Positions 16,171-25,036 of a stretch of 52,391 nucleotides of DNA are shown here, piece after piece; the first letter of the stretch is position 1, and the number at the start of each line of letters is the position of its first letter. This DNA comes from Nitriliruptoraceae bacterium (GTDB lineage Bacteria; Actinomycetota; Nitriliruptoria; Nitriliruptorales; Nitriliruptoraceae): positions 1 to 52,391 of the forward strand of contig PWLR01000096.1 of assembly GCA_003558435.1 (NCBI GenBank). The letters run 5' to 3'. The position numbers were made by a program, and so were the translations under genes. Under the pieces are notes generated by a model, which saw only the letters and a list, made by a program, of their open reading frames with translations, ran no database searches and had not been told where the DNA came from.

Positions 16171-16878
16171 TCAACCCCCGGATCTGCCCTCGAGGTCGTC
16201 GCGGATCTCGTGGTACTCCTCGCGGCTGATCTCGCCGCGCGCGTAGCGGCGGTCGAGGTCCTCGCGGGCCGATCCCTGCGCTGAGGGTTGCTGGTGCTGT
16301 TCCGAGCGGCCGCCACCGGAGGACGCCTGGCGGACCAGCCACACGATCCCGACCACGAGCAAGGTGATCAGCAGCAGCCCGAAGATCATCCAGACCACCA
16401 TGACCACGCCGCCGGCGCCGTTCCACATCAGGTCGTCCCACCGCCGGTCCATGTGGGGCCCGTTGCCGGGCGCCATGGCTTCATCATCGGCGAGTTGCGT
16501 GATGTAGGCCAGCACGTCGTCGATCTGTTCGTCGCTCAACGTCGCATCGAACGCCGGCATGCCCGTCCGCCCGTGGCGGATGACGGTCTCGATCTCATCG
16601 ACGGTGTGACGGTCGGACACCCCGATCAGGGAGGGAGCGGTACCGCGGCCCTCACCCGACGCGCCGTGACAGGCGGCGCAGTTGGTCGCGAACAACTCAC
16701 GCCCGTCATCGACGTCGCCGGCTCCGTCCGGCTCCTGGGCCACGACCGGCTCCTGGGCCACGGCCGCGGGCAGGGACACGAGCGCAAGCAGCGATACCGC
16801 GACGCCGAGCAGGACGGCGAGCACCGTCGTCGACCGACCAGGTCGCTGCGTGAGCAGCGCATCGGCCATCGGTTCCAC
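16171..16878 (-). CDS. Membrane-anchored cytochrome c with C-terminal SHOCT domain
   Basis: An exported electron-carrier domain joined to a cytoplasmic tail. Order from the GTG at 16878 (235 aa): hydrophobic signal/anchor (about residues 18-42), class I cytochrome c with heme motif CAACH (Cys67, Cys70, His71) and axial Met in GRTGMPAFD, then a second membrane span around 155-185 (GVVMVVWMIFGLLLITLLVV), then a SHOCT domain (LDRRYARGEISREEYHEIRD) at the C-terminus. GGATGGAG ends 5 nt before this GTG; ATG 16920 and ATG 16869 are alternatives. It is divergent from copB with a 250-bp shared upstream region, so a role in copper-related redox chemistry is possible but unproven. SHOCT domains are thought to mediate oligomerisation. 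Confidence 0.85.
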   Translation of the reverse strand: MEPMADALLTQRPGRSTTVLAVLLGVAVSLLALVSLPAAVAQEPVVAQEPDGAGDVDDGRELFATNCAACHGASGEGRGTAPSLIGVSDRHTVDEIETVIRHGRTGMPAFDATLSDEQIDDVLAYITQLADDEAMAPGNGPHMDRRWDDLMWNGAGGVVMVVWMIFGLLLITLLVVGIVWLVRQASSGGGRSEQHQQPSAQGSAREDLDRRYARGEISREEYHEIRDDLEGRSGG

Positions 16879-17041
16879 TTCGTCTCCATCCTTGTCATCG
16901 ACGTTGTCGGCGCCGACCATGTGCGCCGATCGAACTCTAGGTGCGCTGGCTCGGTCGGCAAGCGCTGCCTCCTATCGGACGATGGGCAAGCCAGGGCGGC
17001 CCCTACCGTCGATCACGTCCTGTCTCCTGTCCTAGCCGCCC

Positions 17042-17068
17042 AGTAGGTAGGTTAGGGGGGTAGGGTAT
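17042..17068. promoter_or_regulatory. G-rich element upstream of copB, possible CsoR-type half-site
   Basis: Lies between the divergent cytochrome c and copB genes, 60 bases before the copB start. It contains GTAGG repeats followed by GGGGGGTAGGGTAT, which resembles the G-tract half of known actinobacterial CsoR operators (GGGGTGGGATAC). The matching opposite half-site is not obvious. The role is inferred. Confidence 0.35.
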
Positions 17069-17128
17069 GTGCTGCCCCGAGAGCCGACCCGGTGGCCGGG
17101 GCCGCATCGTCGACGCGAAGGGTGCGAG

Positions 17129-19216
17129 ATGGAACGTCACGAGTCCGCGGTCGAGGACCGCACCGCGGCAGAGGACGACTCGTCGCGAGGAGACGACCGT
17201 CACGCCGCCCACGAGGGCGAGCATGACGGCCACGCGGGCCATGGTGATCATGCGGCGCAGTTCCGGGACCGGTTCTGGTTGACGTTGGTGCTGTCGATCC
17301 CGGTGGTGATCTGGGCGCCGATGATCCAGGACTGGTTCGGTTACACCGCGCCGCAGTTCGCAGGTGATGGGTTGATCGCGCCGGTGTTGGGCTCGATCAT
17401 CTTCTTCTACGGCGGGTGGCCGTTCCTGACCGGCGCGAAGGCCGAGATCCGCCCGTGGCAGCCCGGGATGATGCTGCTGATCGCGATGGCGATCACGGTG
17501 GCCTACGTGGCGTCGTTGGCGACCTCGCTGGGCCTGTTCGACACCGAGATCTGGTGGGAGTTGGCGCTGCTGATCGCGGTGATGCTGCTCGGGCACTGGG
17601 TCGAGATGCGCGCGGTCGGCCAGGCCCGCGGGGCGCTCGCGGCGTTGGCCGAGATGATGCCCGACGAGGCCGAACGTCTCACCGACGACGGCGACACCGA
17701 GACGGTCAAGGTCACCGAGTTGCAGGTGGGTGATGTGGTGCTGGTGCGTCCCGGTGCGCGGGTGCCGGCCGATGGCGAGATCGTCGAGGGCGCGGCGGAT
17801 GTGGACGAGTCGATGATCACCGGCGAGTCCACCCCGGTGGCGCGTGGTGAGGGCGAACGGGTGGTGGCCGCCACGGTGGTCGCCGACGCGAGTCTGCGCG
17901 TGAAAGTCGATGCGGTCGGTGACGACACCACCCTGGCCGGCATCCAGCAGATGGTCGAACAGGCGCAGGAGTCGAAGTCCAAGACCCAACGGCTGGCGGA
18001 CCGCACGGCGGCGTTGCTGTTCTACATCGCGGTGGTGGCTGCGGCGATCACCGCGGGCGTGTGGGTCGCGGCCGGCCAACCCGATTTCGCGCTCAACCGG
18101 TCGGTGACGGTGCTGGTGATCGCCTGCCCGCACGCGCTCGGGCTCGCGATCCCGCTGGTGACCGCCATCTCCACGTCCAAGTCGGCCCGCTCAGGGATCC
18201 TGGTCAAAGACCGGCTCGCGCTCGAGGCGATGCGGAACATCGACACGGTGCTGTTCGACAAGACCGGCACCCTGACCCTCGGGCAACACCGGGTCACCGA
18301 CACCGCCACCACCGGCGACATCGCCCTCGAGGAGATGTTGCGGCTGGCCGGGGCGGTCGAGGCCGACTCCGAACACCCGCTGGCCCGCGCCATCCACGCC
18401 CACGCCAAGGAGCAGGCCGGTGAGCTGCCGACCGCGAGCGGGTTCGCCTCGATGACCGGCCGCGGTGTGAAGGCCGAGGTCGAGGGCGCCGCGGTCGCGG
18501 TCGGTGGACCGGCGCTGCTCCGCGACCTCGAGGTGACCGTTCCCGACGATCTCGCGGAGCAGATCGAGCGCTGGCGGGAACGCGGCGCGGCGATCCTCTA
18601 CGTCGTGCGTGACGAGCAGATCATCGGCGCGCTCGCCCTCGAGGATCAGGTCCGCGAGGTCTCCCGCCAGGCGATCGCCCAACTGCACCAGGCCGGGGTG
18701 AGCGTCGCGATGATCACCGGGGACGCCCAGCAGGTCGCCGACGCGGTCGCCGCCGAGTTGGACATCGACGAGGTGTTCGCCGAGGTCCTACCCGAGGACA
18801 AGGACGCCCAGGTCGCCGAACTCCAGCAGCAGGGCCGCAGCGTGGCGATGGTCGGTGATGGCATCAACGATGCCCCCGCGCTCGCCCGGGCGGATGTGGG
18901 CATCGCGATCGGGGCCGGGACCGATGTCGCGATCGAGTCCGCCGGCATCATCCTGGCCTCCGACGACCCCCGTGGGGTGGTCGCCATCCGCCAGCTGTCG
19001 CAGGCCACCTACCGCAAGATGGTCCAGAACCTGTGGTGGGCCGCCGGCTACAACATCGTCGCCCTCCCGCTCGCCGCCGGGGTGCTCGCGCCCTGGGGCA
19101 TCATCCTGCCCATCGCCGTCGGCGCGATTCTGATGTCCACCTCCACGGTGGTCGTCGCGCTCAACGCCCAACTCCTACGACGGATCGAGCTGGATCTCGA
19201 CGCCGCTGGAGCATGA
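17129..19216 (+). CDS. copB: CopB-type copper-translocating P1B-ATPase
   Basis: ATP-driven export of copper (Cu+ or Cu2+) across the cytoplasmic membrane. The N-terminal ~45 residues are His-rich (DRHAAHEGEHDGHAGHGDH), replacing the CxxC metal-binding domain of CopA types. The sixth-helix metal motif is CPH (VIACPHALGLAIP, Cys about 333), which with the terminal MSTSTVVVALNAQLL defines the P1B-3/CopB group. Actuator TGES (DESMITGESTP), phosphorylation DKTGT (Asp about 377), SEHPLA, and hinge VGDGINDAPALARAD are all intact, so it should be active. ATG 17129 (695 aa) follows GAAGGG by about 7 nt; an upstream in-frame start at 17069 has no site. Probably regulated by the G-rich element just upstream. 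Confidence 0.95.
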   Translation: MERHESAVEDRTAAEDDSSRGDDRHAAHEGEHDGHAGHGDHAAQFRDRFWLTLVLSIPVVIWAPMIQDWFGYTAPQFAGDGLIAPVLGSIIFFYGGWPFLTGAKAEIRPWQPGMMLLIAMAITVAYVASLATSLGLFDTEIWWELALLIAVMLLGHWVEMRAVGQARGALAALAEMMPDEAERLTDDGDTETVKVTELQVGDVVLVRPGARVPADGEIVEGAADVDESMITGESTPVARGEGERVVAATVVADASLRVKVDAVGDDTTLAGIQQMVEQAQESKSKTQRLADRTAALLFYIAVVAAAITAGVWVAAGQPDFALNRSVTVLVIACPHALGLAIPLVTAISTSKSARSGILVKDRLALEAMRNIDTVLFDKTGTLTLGQHRVTDTATTGDIALEEMLRLAGAVEADSEHPLARAIHAHAKEQAGELPTASGFASMTGRGVKAEVEGAAVAVGGPALLRDLEVTVPDDLAEQIERWRERGAAILYVVRDEQIIGALALEDQVREVSRQAIAQLHQAGVSVAMITGDAQQVADAVAAELDIDEVFAEVLPEDKDAQVAELQQQGRSVAMVGDGINDAPALARADVGIAIGAGTDVAIESAGIILASDDPRGVVAIRQLSQATYRKMVQNLWWAAGYNIVALPLAAGVLAPWGIILPIAVGAILMSTSTVVVALNAQLLRRIELDLDAAGA

Positions 19217-19256
19217 CCGCCGACGCCAGCGCCGACCGTGAGGCGCGCCAGGCGGC

Positions 19257-19484
19257 ATGCCGACTGCACAACGCTCACACCCCTTCGCCTCGGCCGTGTT
19301 CGACCACATCCCCATGGTGCTGGTCCACTACGGATCGGCCTCGGACCGCTTCGGCCAGGTCGCGACCGACGAGCTAGGCCACCTCTCGATGCCTGCCCCA
19401 GCGGCGTCTGATCCGGAGGCGCTTCGACGGGTCGGTATCCCGACCGTCACGGATATCGAGTTCCTGGACGCTGCTGGGTCGTGA
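19257..19484 (+). CDS. Hypothetical protein, 75 aa
   Basis: Small ORF 40 bases downstream of copB, same strand. It contains HPFASAVFDHIPMVLVHYGS and a polar, acidic C-terminal half with no cysteine. Codon use is GC3-rich in the first two thirds, supporting coding. No ribosome binding site is obvious before the ATG, and no family is recognised. It could be a copB-linked small protein or the relic of a larger gene. Confidence 0.35.
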   Translation: MPTAQRSHPFASAVFDHIPMVLVHYGSASDRFGQVATDELGHLSMPAPAASDPEALRRVGIPTVTDIEFLDAAGS

Positions 19485-19612
19485 GCGGAGCACCGTGGTC
19501 GCCTCGCCCACCTCGTGCACGCAACGAGGTGGATCCGGATCGGCGCTGTTCGAACCTGCGGGGTGTCGTCACGTCTCGACTCACGAGCTTCGGTGATGGC
19601 CGCGACCGGTGG

Positions 19613-19951
19613 TCAGCGCCGCCGTCGCTCACAGCTGCGCAGGATCCGCAGGGTGACGACCAGTGAGAGCCCGGCCAGGCCGAGCACGATGCCGCCAGCG
19701 GTCCAGGTGCCCGTCACCGCGGTGATCACGAGTAGCAGCAGCGCCGCGAGCGCGTGAACGGCGACCGCGAGAGCGAAAGACCAATGCCGCGAGGCGTCCT
19801 TGCGCGAGCCCACGACCGAGGCGATCCGTCGGCCGACGCGCTGGCGCCCGCTGGTACTCGCCACCATCCGGTGGGCTTCCTCGCGGTGTTCGAGCTGGAA
19901 CTCCTCCGGCACGAACAGGGGCGCGTCATCGTTCGCCGGTAGGTCGTCCAC
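19613..19951 (-). CDS. Small two-span membrane protein, 112 aa
   Basis: Unrecognised. The first ~55 residues are cytoplasmic in character (acidic start MDDLPANDDAPLFVPEEF, then basic). Two hydrophobic helices follow (ALAVAVHALAALLLLVITAV and GGIVLGLAGLSLVVTLRIL), ending in a short Arg-rich tail CERRRR. This topology (basic ends inside) is consistent with a hairpin membrane protein. GTG start at 19951 with GGAG 9 nt before it. It converges with the 75-aa ORF and is not in an obvious operon. Confidence 0.6.
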   Translation of the reverse strand: MDDLPANDDAPLFVPEEFQLEHREEAHRMVASTSGRQRVGRRIASVVGSRKDASRHWSFALAVAVHALAALLLLVITAVTGTWTAGGIVLGLAGLSLVVTLRILRSCERRRR

Positions 19952-20198
19952 GTGGCAGGTCTCCGACTCAGCCGGCGGAGCCCCGGTACCGACTCCACAT
20001 CGAGACCGGTGTAGCTGGTGGCCCGGGATGGCGGCGTGGCAACGGGGGCCGAGCGGTCACGGCCACCGTGGATCGACGATCCTCGGCCGCTCGGAAGCAT
20101 CGGTGATGCTGGTGGCCTGGCGGTGTGGGCGCCAGCGAGTACCGATGCTCGACCTCTGATGGCCTCCGGGTGGGGCGCACGTCGCGGCCGGGCGGCTC

Positions 20199-20966
20199 GT
20201 GAGCGGGAACGGGGAGCCTCCCGGTTATCCTCCCTCTGGACCATCTCGACGGAGCGGTGCCTTGGCGATCTTGTTCCTCGACCCGCTCGTGCTGGCGGGT
20301 GTGCTCGGGGTGGTCGTCTACGTCTGGTTGGTGTGGCGGGGGGCGTTCCGTCGCTGGTTCGGACGCGACGAGTGGTGGACGATCGCTGCCTGGCCCCTGC
20401 CGTTGGTGCTGCTGTTGGTGCCGTTGCTGGTCGGTGTGCTGTCGATGTTGCTGGGCCAGATCGGTGTCGAGCTGGGTGACGGCGAGCAGGGTGTCGGTGA
20501 TGCGTTGCTCTACACCGCCATGTACGTCCTGCCGTTAGCGGGGCTGAGCCTGCTGCCGGCCCGGTGGCTGCTGCCACCGTGGGCGCGCCGCCGTCTGACG
20601 CGCCCGGAGGTCTCGACCGCGACGGAGCCCTCGCATGCGGTCGCCGCATTGCGCGCCCGGGCCGGACACGGCAGCTACGCGTGCTGGGCCTGGCGGGTCG
20701 ATGCGGTCCCGGGCGTGGCCTGGGTCACCGGGCATCAGCTGCTGTGGTTCCCGACCAGTGCGCCGGAGGGTTCGTCCAGCGGTCCCCGGGCTGAGCCGCT
20801 GGAGGTCGATCTCCGCGACGTCACGGGCTGGCGGGTGCGCGCGCGGCGTCCGTGGCGCCGAGACGGTCTCGTGAGCTTCGATCTCGACGCCCAGCCGGTG
20901 AACCTGTGGGCCGCCGATGTCGCCGCGCTGCTCGCCCAGGTACCGGCGACGCAGCCTGGCCGGTGA
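20199..20966 (+). CDS. Membrane protein with three to four spans and soluble C-terminal domain
   Basis: Unrecognised. Hydrophobic segments near residues 23-45, 63-85 and 105-120 are followed by ~130 soluble residues. These show alternating strands (RVDAVPGVAWVTGHQLLWFP, then VDLRDVTGWRVRARRPW, then SFDLDAQPVNLWAADVAALL) that resemble a PH/GRAM-like barrel closed by one helix, as seen in small membrane-bound PH-like proteins. That fold call is inference. GTG 20199 is used here; an internal TTG at about 20265 preceded by GGAGCGG is an alternative that would begin just before the first span. Confidence 0.6.
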   Translation: MSGNGEPPGYPPSGPSRRSGALAILFLDPLVLAGVLGVVVYVWLVWRGAFRRWFGRDEWWTIAAWPLPLVLLLVPLLVGVLSMLLGQIGVELGDGEQGVGDALLYTAMYVLPLAGLSLLPARWLLPPWARRRLTRPEVSTATEPSHAVAALRARAGHGSYACWAWRVDAVPGVAWVTGHQLLWFPTSAPEGSSSGPRAEPLEVDLRDVTGWRVRARRPWRRDGLVSFDLDAQPVNLWAADVAALLAQVPATQPGR

Positions 20967-21040
20967 CCCGTCCGGCGGCACCAACGGGGTTGTCAGCGCA
21001 CTTCCTGTGGTGGGCTGGGCGGGTGCGGTAGCGTTCGAAG

Positions 21041-21442
21041 GTGGACATCCTTGCTGAGGCCGCGTGGCGGCCGAGCGTGACCGGCCGGGCCTCACGGCCC
21101 TGGCTGGTGCTACTCGTGGCATTGGGACTGGGGGTGCTCGGGGCCGGTCCCGGCTCGGCTTCTGGCCACGGCGAGCTTGCATCAGCCTCGACGTCGACCG
21201 TGGGGGCGCACGCCAGCGACCTGGCCTGGGTGCCGGCCACGGCTCGCAACCCGCTGATCGGCTCCGACGCTGAGCGTGGAGAGCAGACACCGACCCTGCT
21301 GCTGGTCGCGCTGGGTGTGATGGCGAGTCTCTACCCGGCGAGGGCGGTCAGTGACCGGCCGCCGGACCTGCAGATCCATGTTCCTACCGGTCTCGCTCGC
21401 ACCGATGGTGCACGCGCTCCCCCGGTCACCCGCGTCAGCTGA
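21041..21442 (+). CDS. Hypothetical membrane protein, 133 aa
   Basis: GTG-started ORF upstream of secDF, same strand. One strong hydrophobic helix (RPWLVLLVALGLGVLGAG) close to the N-terminus looks like a signal peptide or anchor, and a second weaker one (PTLLLVALGVMASLYPA) lies near residue 90. The segment between has His/Ser/Thr-rich composition (SGHGELASASTSTVGAH). Family not recognised. The start is uncertain: there is no strong ribosome binding site. Confidence 0.5.
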   Translation: MDILAEAAWRPSVTGRASRPWLVLLVALGLGVLGAGPGSASGHGELASASTSTVGAHASDLAWVPATARNPLIGSDAERGEQTPTLLLVALGVMASLYPARAVSDRPPDLQIHVPTGLARTDGARAPPVTRVS

Positions 21443-21486
21443 CTGCTGGTCGTGGTGACTGACCGCCGTTGGGCGGGGATGGGAAC

Positions 21487-23838
21487 GTGTTCGTGTCGAG
21501 CTCTGGGGCCGTTCGTGCCCGAAACCGTCAGACCCGTGGTTCGCTGATCCGGCGCAGCCTCGTCGTAGTGGTCGTGATCGCTGCGGCCATCGCCGCCGTG
21601 CTGCTGGAACCGGTCCGGCTCGGCCTGGACCTACGCGGCGGCACCCAGGTGGTGCTCGAGGCCCGACCGGTCGCCGACCGGCCGCTGGATGACGACACCC
21701 TGGAGCGCACCCTCGAGGTGCTGCGGCGCCGGGTGGATGCGCTCGGGGTGGCCGAACCGACCCTGCAACGCTCCGGTGATGCACGCATCATCGTGGAGCT
21801 ACCCGGGGTGAGCGACCCCGACGAGGCGGTCGCGGTGATCGGCCAGACCGCCCAGCTGACCTTCCACCCGGTCGAGGGCGTCGCCGACAGCGCACCCGAC
21901 GCCGCGGAGCTGCAGCCCGGTGAGCTCCCGGCGGTCGTCGACGGGGTCGTGCTGGTCGATGACGTCGGGATGCCGCTGCAGCTCGGGCCGGCGGCGCTGA
22001 CCGGTGACGAGGTCGAAACGGCCGGGATCGCGCTCGGCCAGAGCGCGGCGGACCGGTTCGATGTGACCGTGGACTTCCGCGGCGCCGGGCAGACGGCCTG
22101 GCAACAGCTGACCGCCGACGCCGCCTGCGCGCCGCCGGGCGATCCGCAACGACGGGTCGCGATCGTGCTCGACGGCGAGATCATCTCCAGTCCCCAGGTC
22201 GCCGTCGAGGTGGCGTGCGGGCAGGGCATCGCGGGCGGGTCGACCTCGATCACGGGCGATTTCACCGAAGCCGACGGCCGCGAACTGTCGTTGCTGATCC
22301 GCGCCGGTGCGCTGCCGGTCCCAGTGGAGGTCATGGAGCAGCGCACCATCGGCCCGTCGCTGGGCGAGGCCGCGATCGACGCGAGCCTGCTCGCCGGGGT
22401 GATCGGGATCGCGGCCACATCCCTGTTCATGATCGTCGCCTACCACCTGTTCGGATTGGTGGCCGGGATCGCGCTGCTGCTCTACGGCCTGCTGTCGTAC
22501 GCGGTGCTGGTCAGCATCGGCGCGACCCTCACCCTGCCCGGCATCGCCGGGTTCGTGCTCGCCATCGGCATGGCGGTCGACGCCAACGTGCTGGTGTTCG
22601 AACGGGCCAAGGAGGAACACGCCGCCGGCCGCTCGCCACGGGCCGCGGTGATGTCCGGGTTCAAGAAGGCGTTCACGGCCGTGGTCGACTCGAACGTGAC
22701 CACCATCATCGCGGCGCTGCTGCTGATCTTCTTCGCCTCCGGCGCGGTGCGCGGGTTCGGCGTCACCCTGTCGATCGGGGTCGCGGTTTCGATGTTCACC
22801 GCCCTGGTGGTCACCCGGGTGGTCGTCGAGTGGCTGCTGCGTATCCCGGCCCTGGCCCGCAAGCCCGGCACGCTCGGGCTGACCGCCTGGCGGTGGTTCC
22901 GCAACTGGCTCGAGCACCACCAGCCCGACCTGATGGGCCGCTCCCGGCTGTGGCTGAGCATCTCCACCGCCGCCGTGGTCCTCGCGCTGGCCGGGATCCT
23001 CACCCAGGGGCTCGGGTTCGGCCTGGAGTTCACCGGCGGTCGGCTGCTGGAGTACCGCACCGAACAGCCGGTCGACGTCGAGCAGCTTCGCGACGAGCTG
23101 GCCGACCTCGGTCTCGACGGCGCGGTCGTGCAGACCTCCGCGGACGACCAGGTGTCACTACGGACCTCGGAGCTCACCACTGACCAGCGCGATGCGGTCA
23201 TCGACGCGATCGAGGCGACCGGCGGTCAGGCGGAGGTGATCCGGGACGAGTTCATCGGCCCGACCATCGGTGCGGAGTTGCGCCGCAACGCCCTCATCGC
23301 GCTGGGTATCGCACTGGCCGGCCAACTGGCCTACCTCGCGGTGCGCTTCCGGTGGACCTACGGCGCCTCGGCGGTGGTCGGCATGGTCCACGACGTGGTG
23401 CTGCTCGTCGGCGCGTTCGCGTGGCTCGGCAAACCGATCGACGGGGTGTTCCTCGCCGCGCTGCTGACCGTGATCGGGTACTCGATCAACGACACCGTGG
23501 TCATCTTCGATCGGGTTCGCGAACGACGCGGCCTGGAACCCAAACGGCCTGTCGCCGCGATCACCAACGACGCGCTGCTGCAGACCTTGCCCCGTACCGT
23601 GAACACCGGTATGGGTGCGCTGTTCATCCTGGTCGCACTGTTGGTGTTGGGTGGTAACACCCTCGCGGACTTCGCACTCGCGCTGATCATCGGCACCACC
23701 GTCGGGATGTACTCCTCGGTGCTGGTCGCCGCACCGATCCTGCTACTGCTCGAACGGCTCCGACCAGGAGCCGACACACCCACCCGCCGACCATCCATCC
23801 CGAAACCCAAACCCGTCGGATCGAAAGCCGTCGTGTGA
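21487..23838 (+). CDS. secDF: Protein translocase subunit SecDF (fused)
   Basis: Uses the proton-motive force to pull exported proteins out of SecYEG on the outer face of the membrane. SecD half: first helix, DLRGGTQVVLEA motif, a short P1 domain with LRRRVDALGVAEPTLQ, then LLIRAGALPVPVEVMEQRTI and five more helices including the conserved GMAVDANVLVFERAKEE. SecF half (from about residue 490): GLEFTGGRLLEYRTE, then RFRWTYGASAVVGMVHDVVL and YSINDTVVIFDRVRERRG with the transport residues. Twelve spans, ~783 aa, no stop between halves. Separate secD and secF are common in Actinomycetota, so the fusion and the absence of yajC nearby are noteworthy. GTG 21487 after GGGGATGGGA is the likely start; TTG 21469 is possible. 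Confidence 0.93.
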   Translation: MFVSSSGAVRARNRQTRGSLIRRSLVVVVVIAAAIAAVLLEPVRLGLDLRGGTQVVLEARPVADRPLDDDTLERTLEVLRRRVDALGVAEPTLQRSGDARIIVELPGVSDPDEAVAVIGQTAQLTFHPVEGVADSAPDAAELQPGELPAVVDGVVLVDDVGMPLQLGPAALTGDEVETAGIALGQSAADRFDVTVDFRGAGQTAWQQLTADAACAPPGDPQRRVAIVLDGEIISSPQVAVEVACGQGIAGGSTSITGDFTEADGRELSLLIRAGALPVPVEVMEQRTIGPSLGEAAIDASLLAGVIGIAATSLFMIVAYHLFGLVAGIALLLYGLLSYAVLVSIGATLTLPGIAGFVLAIGMAVDANVLVFERAKEEHAAGRSPRAAVMSGFKKAFTAVVDSNVTTIIAALLLIFFASGAVRGFGVTLSIGVAVSMFTALVVTRVVVEWLLRIPALARKPGTLGLTAWRWFRNWLEHHQPDLMGRSRLWLSISTAAVVLALAGILTQGLGFGLEFTGGRLLEYRTEQPVDVEQLRDELADLGLDGAVVQTSADDQVSLRTSELTTDQRDAVIDAIEATGGQAEVIRDEFIGPTIGAELRRNALIALGIALAGQLAYLAVRFRWTYGASAVVGMVHDVVLLVGAFAWLGKPIDGVFLAALLTVIGYSINDTVVIFDRVRERRGLEPKRPVAAITNDALLQTLPRTVNTGMGALFILVALLVLGGNTLADFALALIIGTTVGMYSSVLVAAPILLLLERLRPGADTPTRRPSIPKPKPVGSKAVV

Positions 23839-23902
23839 CCATCGCCGCTTCGCGCCCACCCGAGCCGTGGTGCGCTGACGAGCGACGACCGGGAGCCTCG
23901 TG

Positions 23903-24385
23903 ATGCTGCCGGTCGTGTGGCCTCGCGCGCTCGAGTGGGCGGTGCCTGCCCTGGCGGTGTCGGTGACGGTGGCGATGGCGGCACTGCAGGCCGGCAGCAT
24001 GCCGGACCCGGTCGCGACCCGCTGGTCGTCCGATGGCACCGCTTCCGGGCCGAGCCGCCGCGACGTCGAGGTGGCGCTGGGCGTCGTCGTGGTGGTCATC
24101 GGAGCGGCGTTCACCGGGCTGGCGGACCGCCTCCCGTCGGTGGTGCACGCCCGGATGCTGGTCGTGACCGGCCACGTCACCTCGGTGGCCTGGGCCGGCC
24201 AGCGCGGCCGGCTGATCAGCGCGAACGCCGGAGCGAGCCGGTGGACCGACACCTCACCCACGTGGCCGGTGATGAGCATCGTGACCATGACGCTGATCGC
24301 GGGGCTGATCGGCTGGTTGGTCAGCGCCCCACGGGCCCGGCACGGCCGCGACGAACCGCCAGCCGACGACGATCCCGGACGTTAG
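23903..24385 (+). CDS. DUF1648 (SdpI-like N-terminal) membrane protein
   Basis: 161 aa with three or four hydrophobic helices. The segment MPDPVATRWSSDGTASGPSR is the DUF1648 signature seen in SdpI-type immunity proteins and other small membrane proteins, placed between helices 1 and 2. A helix around 60-75 (VALGVVVVVIGAAFTGLA) and one at ~125-145 complete it. ATG 23903 follows GGGAG by 7 nt; the adjacent GTG at 23900 is an alternative. It lies 64 bases after secDF, same strand, possibly co-transcribed. Function unknown; the SdpI protein family includes toxin-immunity members but that role is not shown here. Confidence 0.65.
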   Translation: MLPVVWPRALEWAVPALAVSVTVAMAALQAGSMPDPVATRWSSDGTASGPSRRDVEVALGVVVVVIGAAFTGLADRLPSVVHARMLVVTGHVTSVAWAGQRGRLISANAGASRWTDTSPTWPVMSIVTMTLIAGLIGWLVSAPRARHGRDEPPADDDPGR

Positions 24386-24411
24386 AGCCGACCCCGGCAC
24401 GCGCCGGCTTG

Positions 24412-24892
24412 TCACCGGGCCGGTGCGCTGGCCACATCCGAGCGAGGCGGCTCAACCACGAGCCGGGTCCCGTTGCCCGCGGCGTGGAACCGGCCGCCGT
24501 GAGCTCGCGCGAACCGGGAGACGAGCTCCCAACCATCGGGGTCCTGACTGTCGGCAGAGGTGGCACCGCCGGGACCGACCGGCAACTCGCCGGTGCTTGA
24601 GCGACCGTCGAACGCGACCGCCAGCCGTATGCCTGCCGGGACCGTTTCGACCGTCAGGTTGACCTCCGAGCCGGGTGGTGAGCCCGCCAGCGCCGCGGTC
24701 AGCGGATGGTCGACGATGCGGTCGAGTTCGATCGCGTCGAGATCGACCACCACCGACGGCACCTGGCAGCGGACGCGACGGGTGCTCCGGGTCGAGCGCC
24801 AACACCATCCGTTCGATCACCGGCGCCATCCGAGCGGCCTGGCGCACCGCCCTGTCAACATCGATCGTCGGACACCCTGCTTCCCCCCGCAT
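24412..24892 (-). pseudogene. Frameshifted and catalytically degenerate histidine kinase ATPase domain
   Basis: Two overlapping minus-strand frames read as consecutive pieces of a kinase. The first (from 24892) gives a HisKA-like helix, DVDRAVRQAARMAPVIERMV. The second (24762-24412) gives the HATPase core: VVVDLDAIELDRIVDHPLTA in place of the N-box, an internal strand RLAVAFDGRS in place of the G1 region, and a closing GWELVSRFARAHGGRF and GTRLVVEPP. A one-base shift near 24755-24765 separates them. The N-box Asn, the DxGxG and the GLGL loops are all lost, so even the repaired protein would not bind ATP normally. Confidence 0.55.
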
Positions 24893-25036
24893 GCGACCGG
24901 TCAGGGAAGACCACGCGCATCAGCGCTTTGTTGCCCGGCAGTGACGTCCTGGCGGGGTGGTGTACCCGTGGGTTGGTTCGCGGCGCGTCTCGGTTGCCTA
25001 CAGTGGCCGGCAAGCATCGACGGGTGGAGCGGACAG

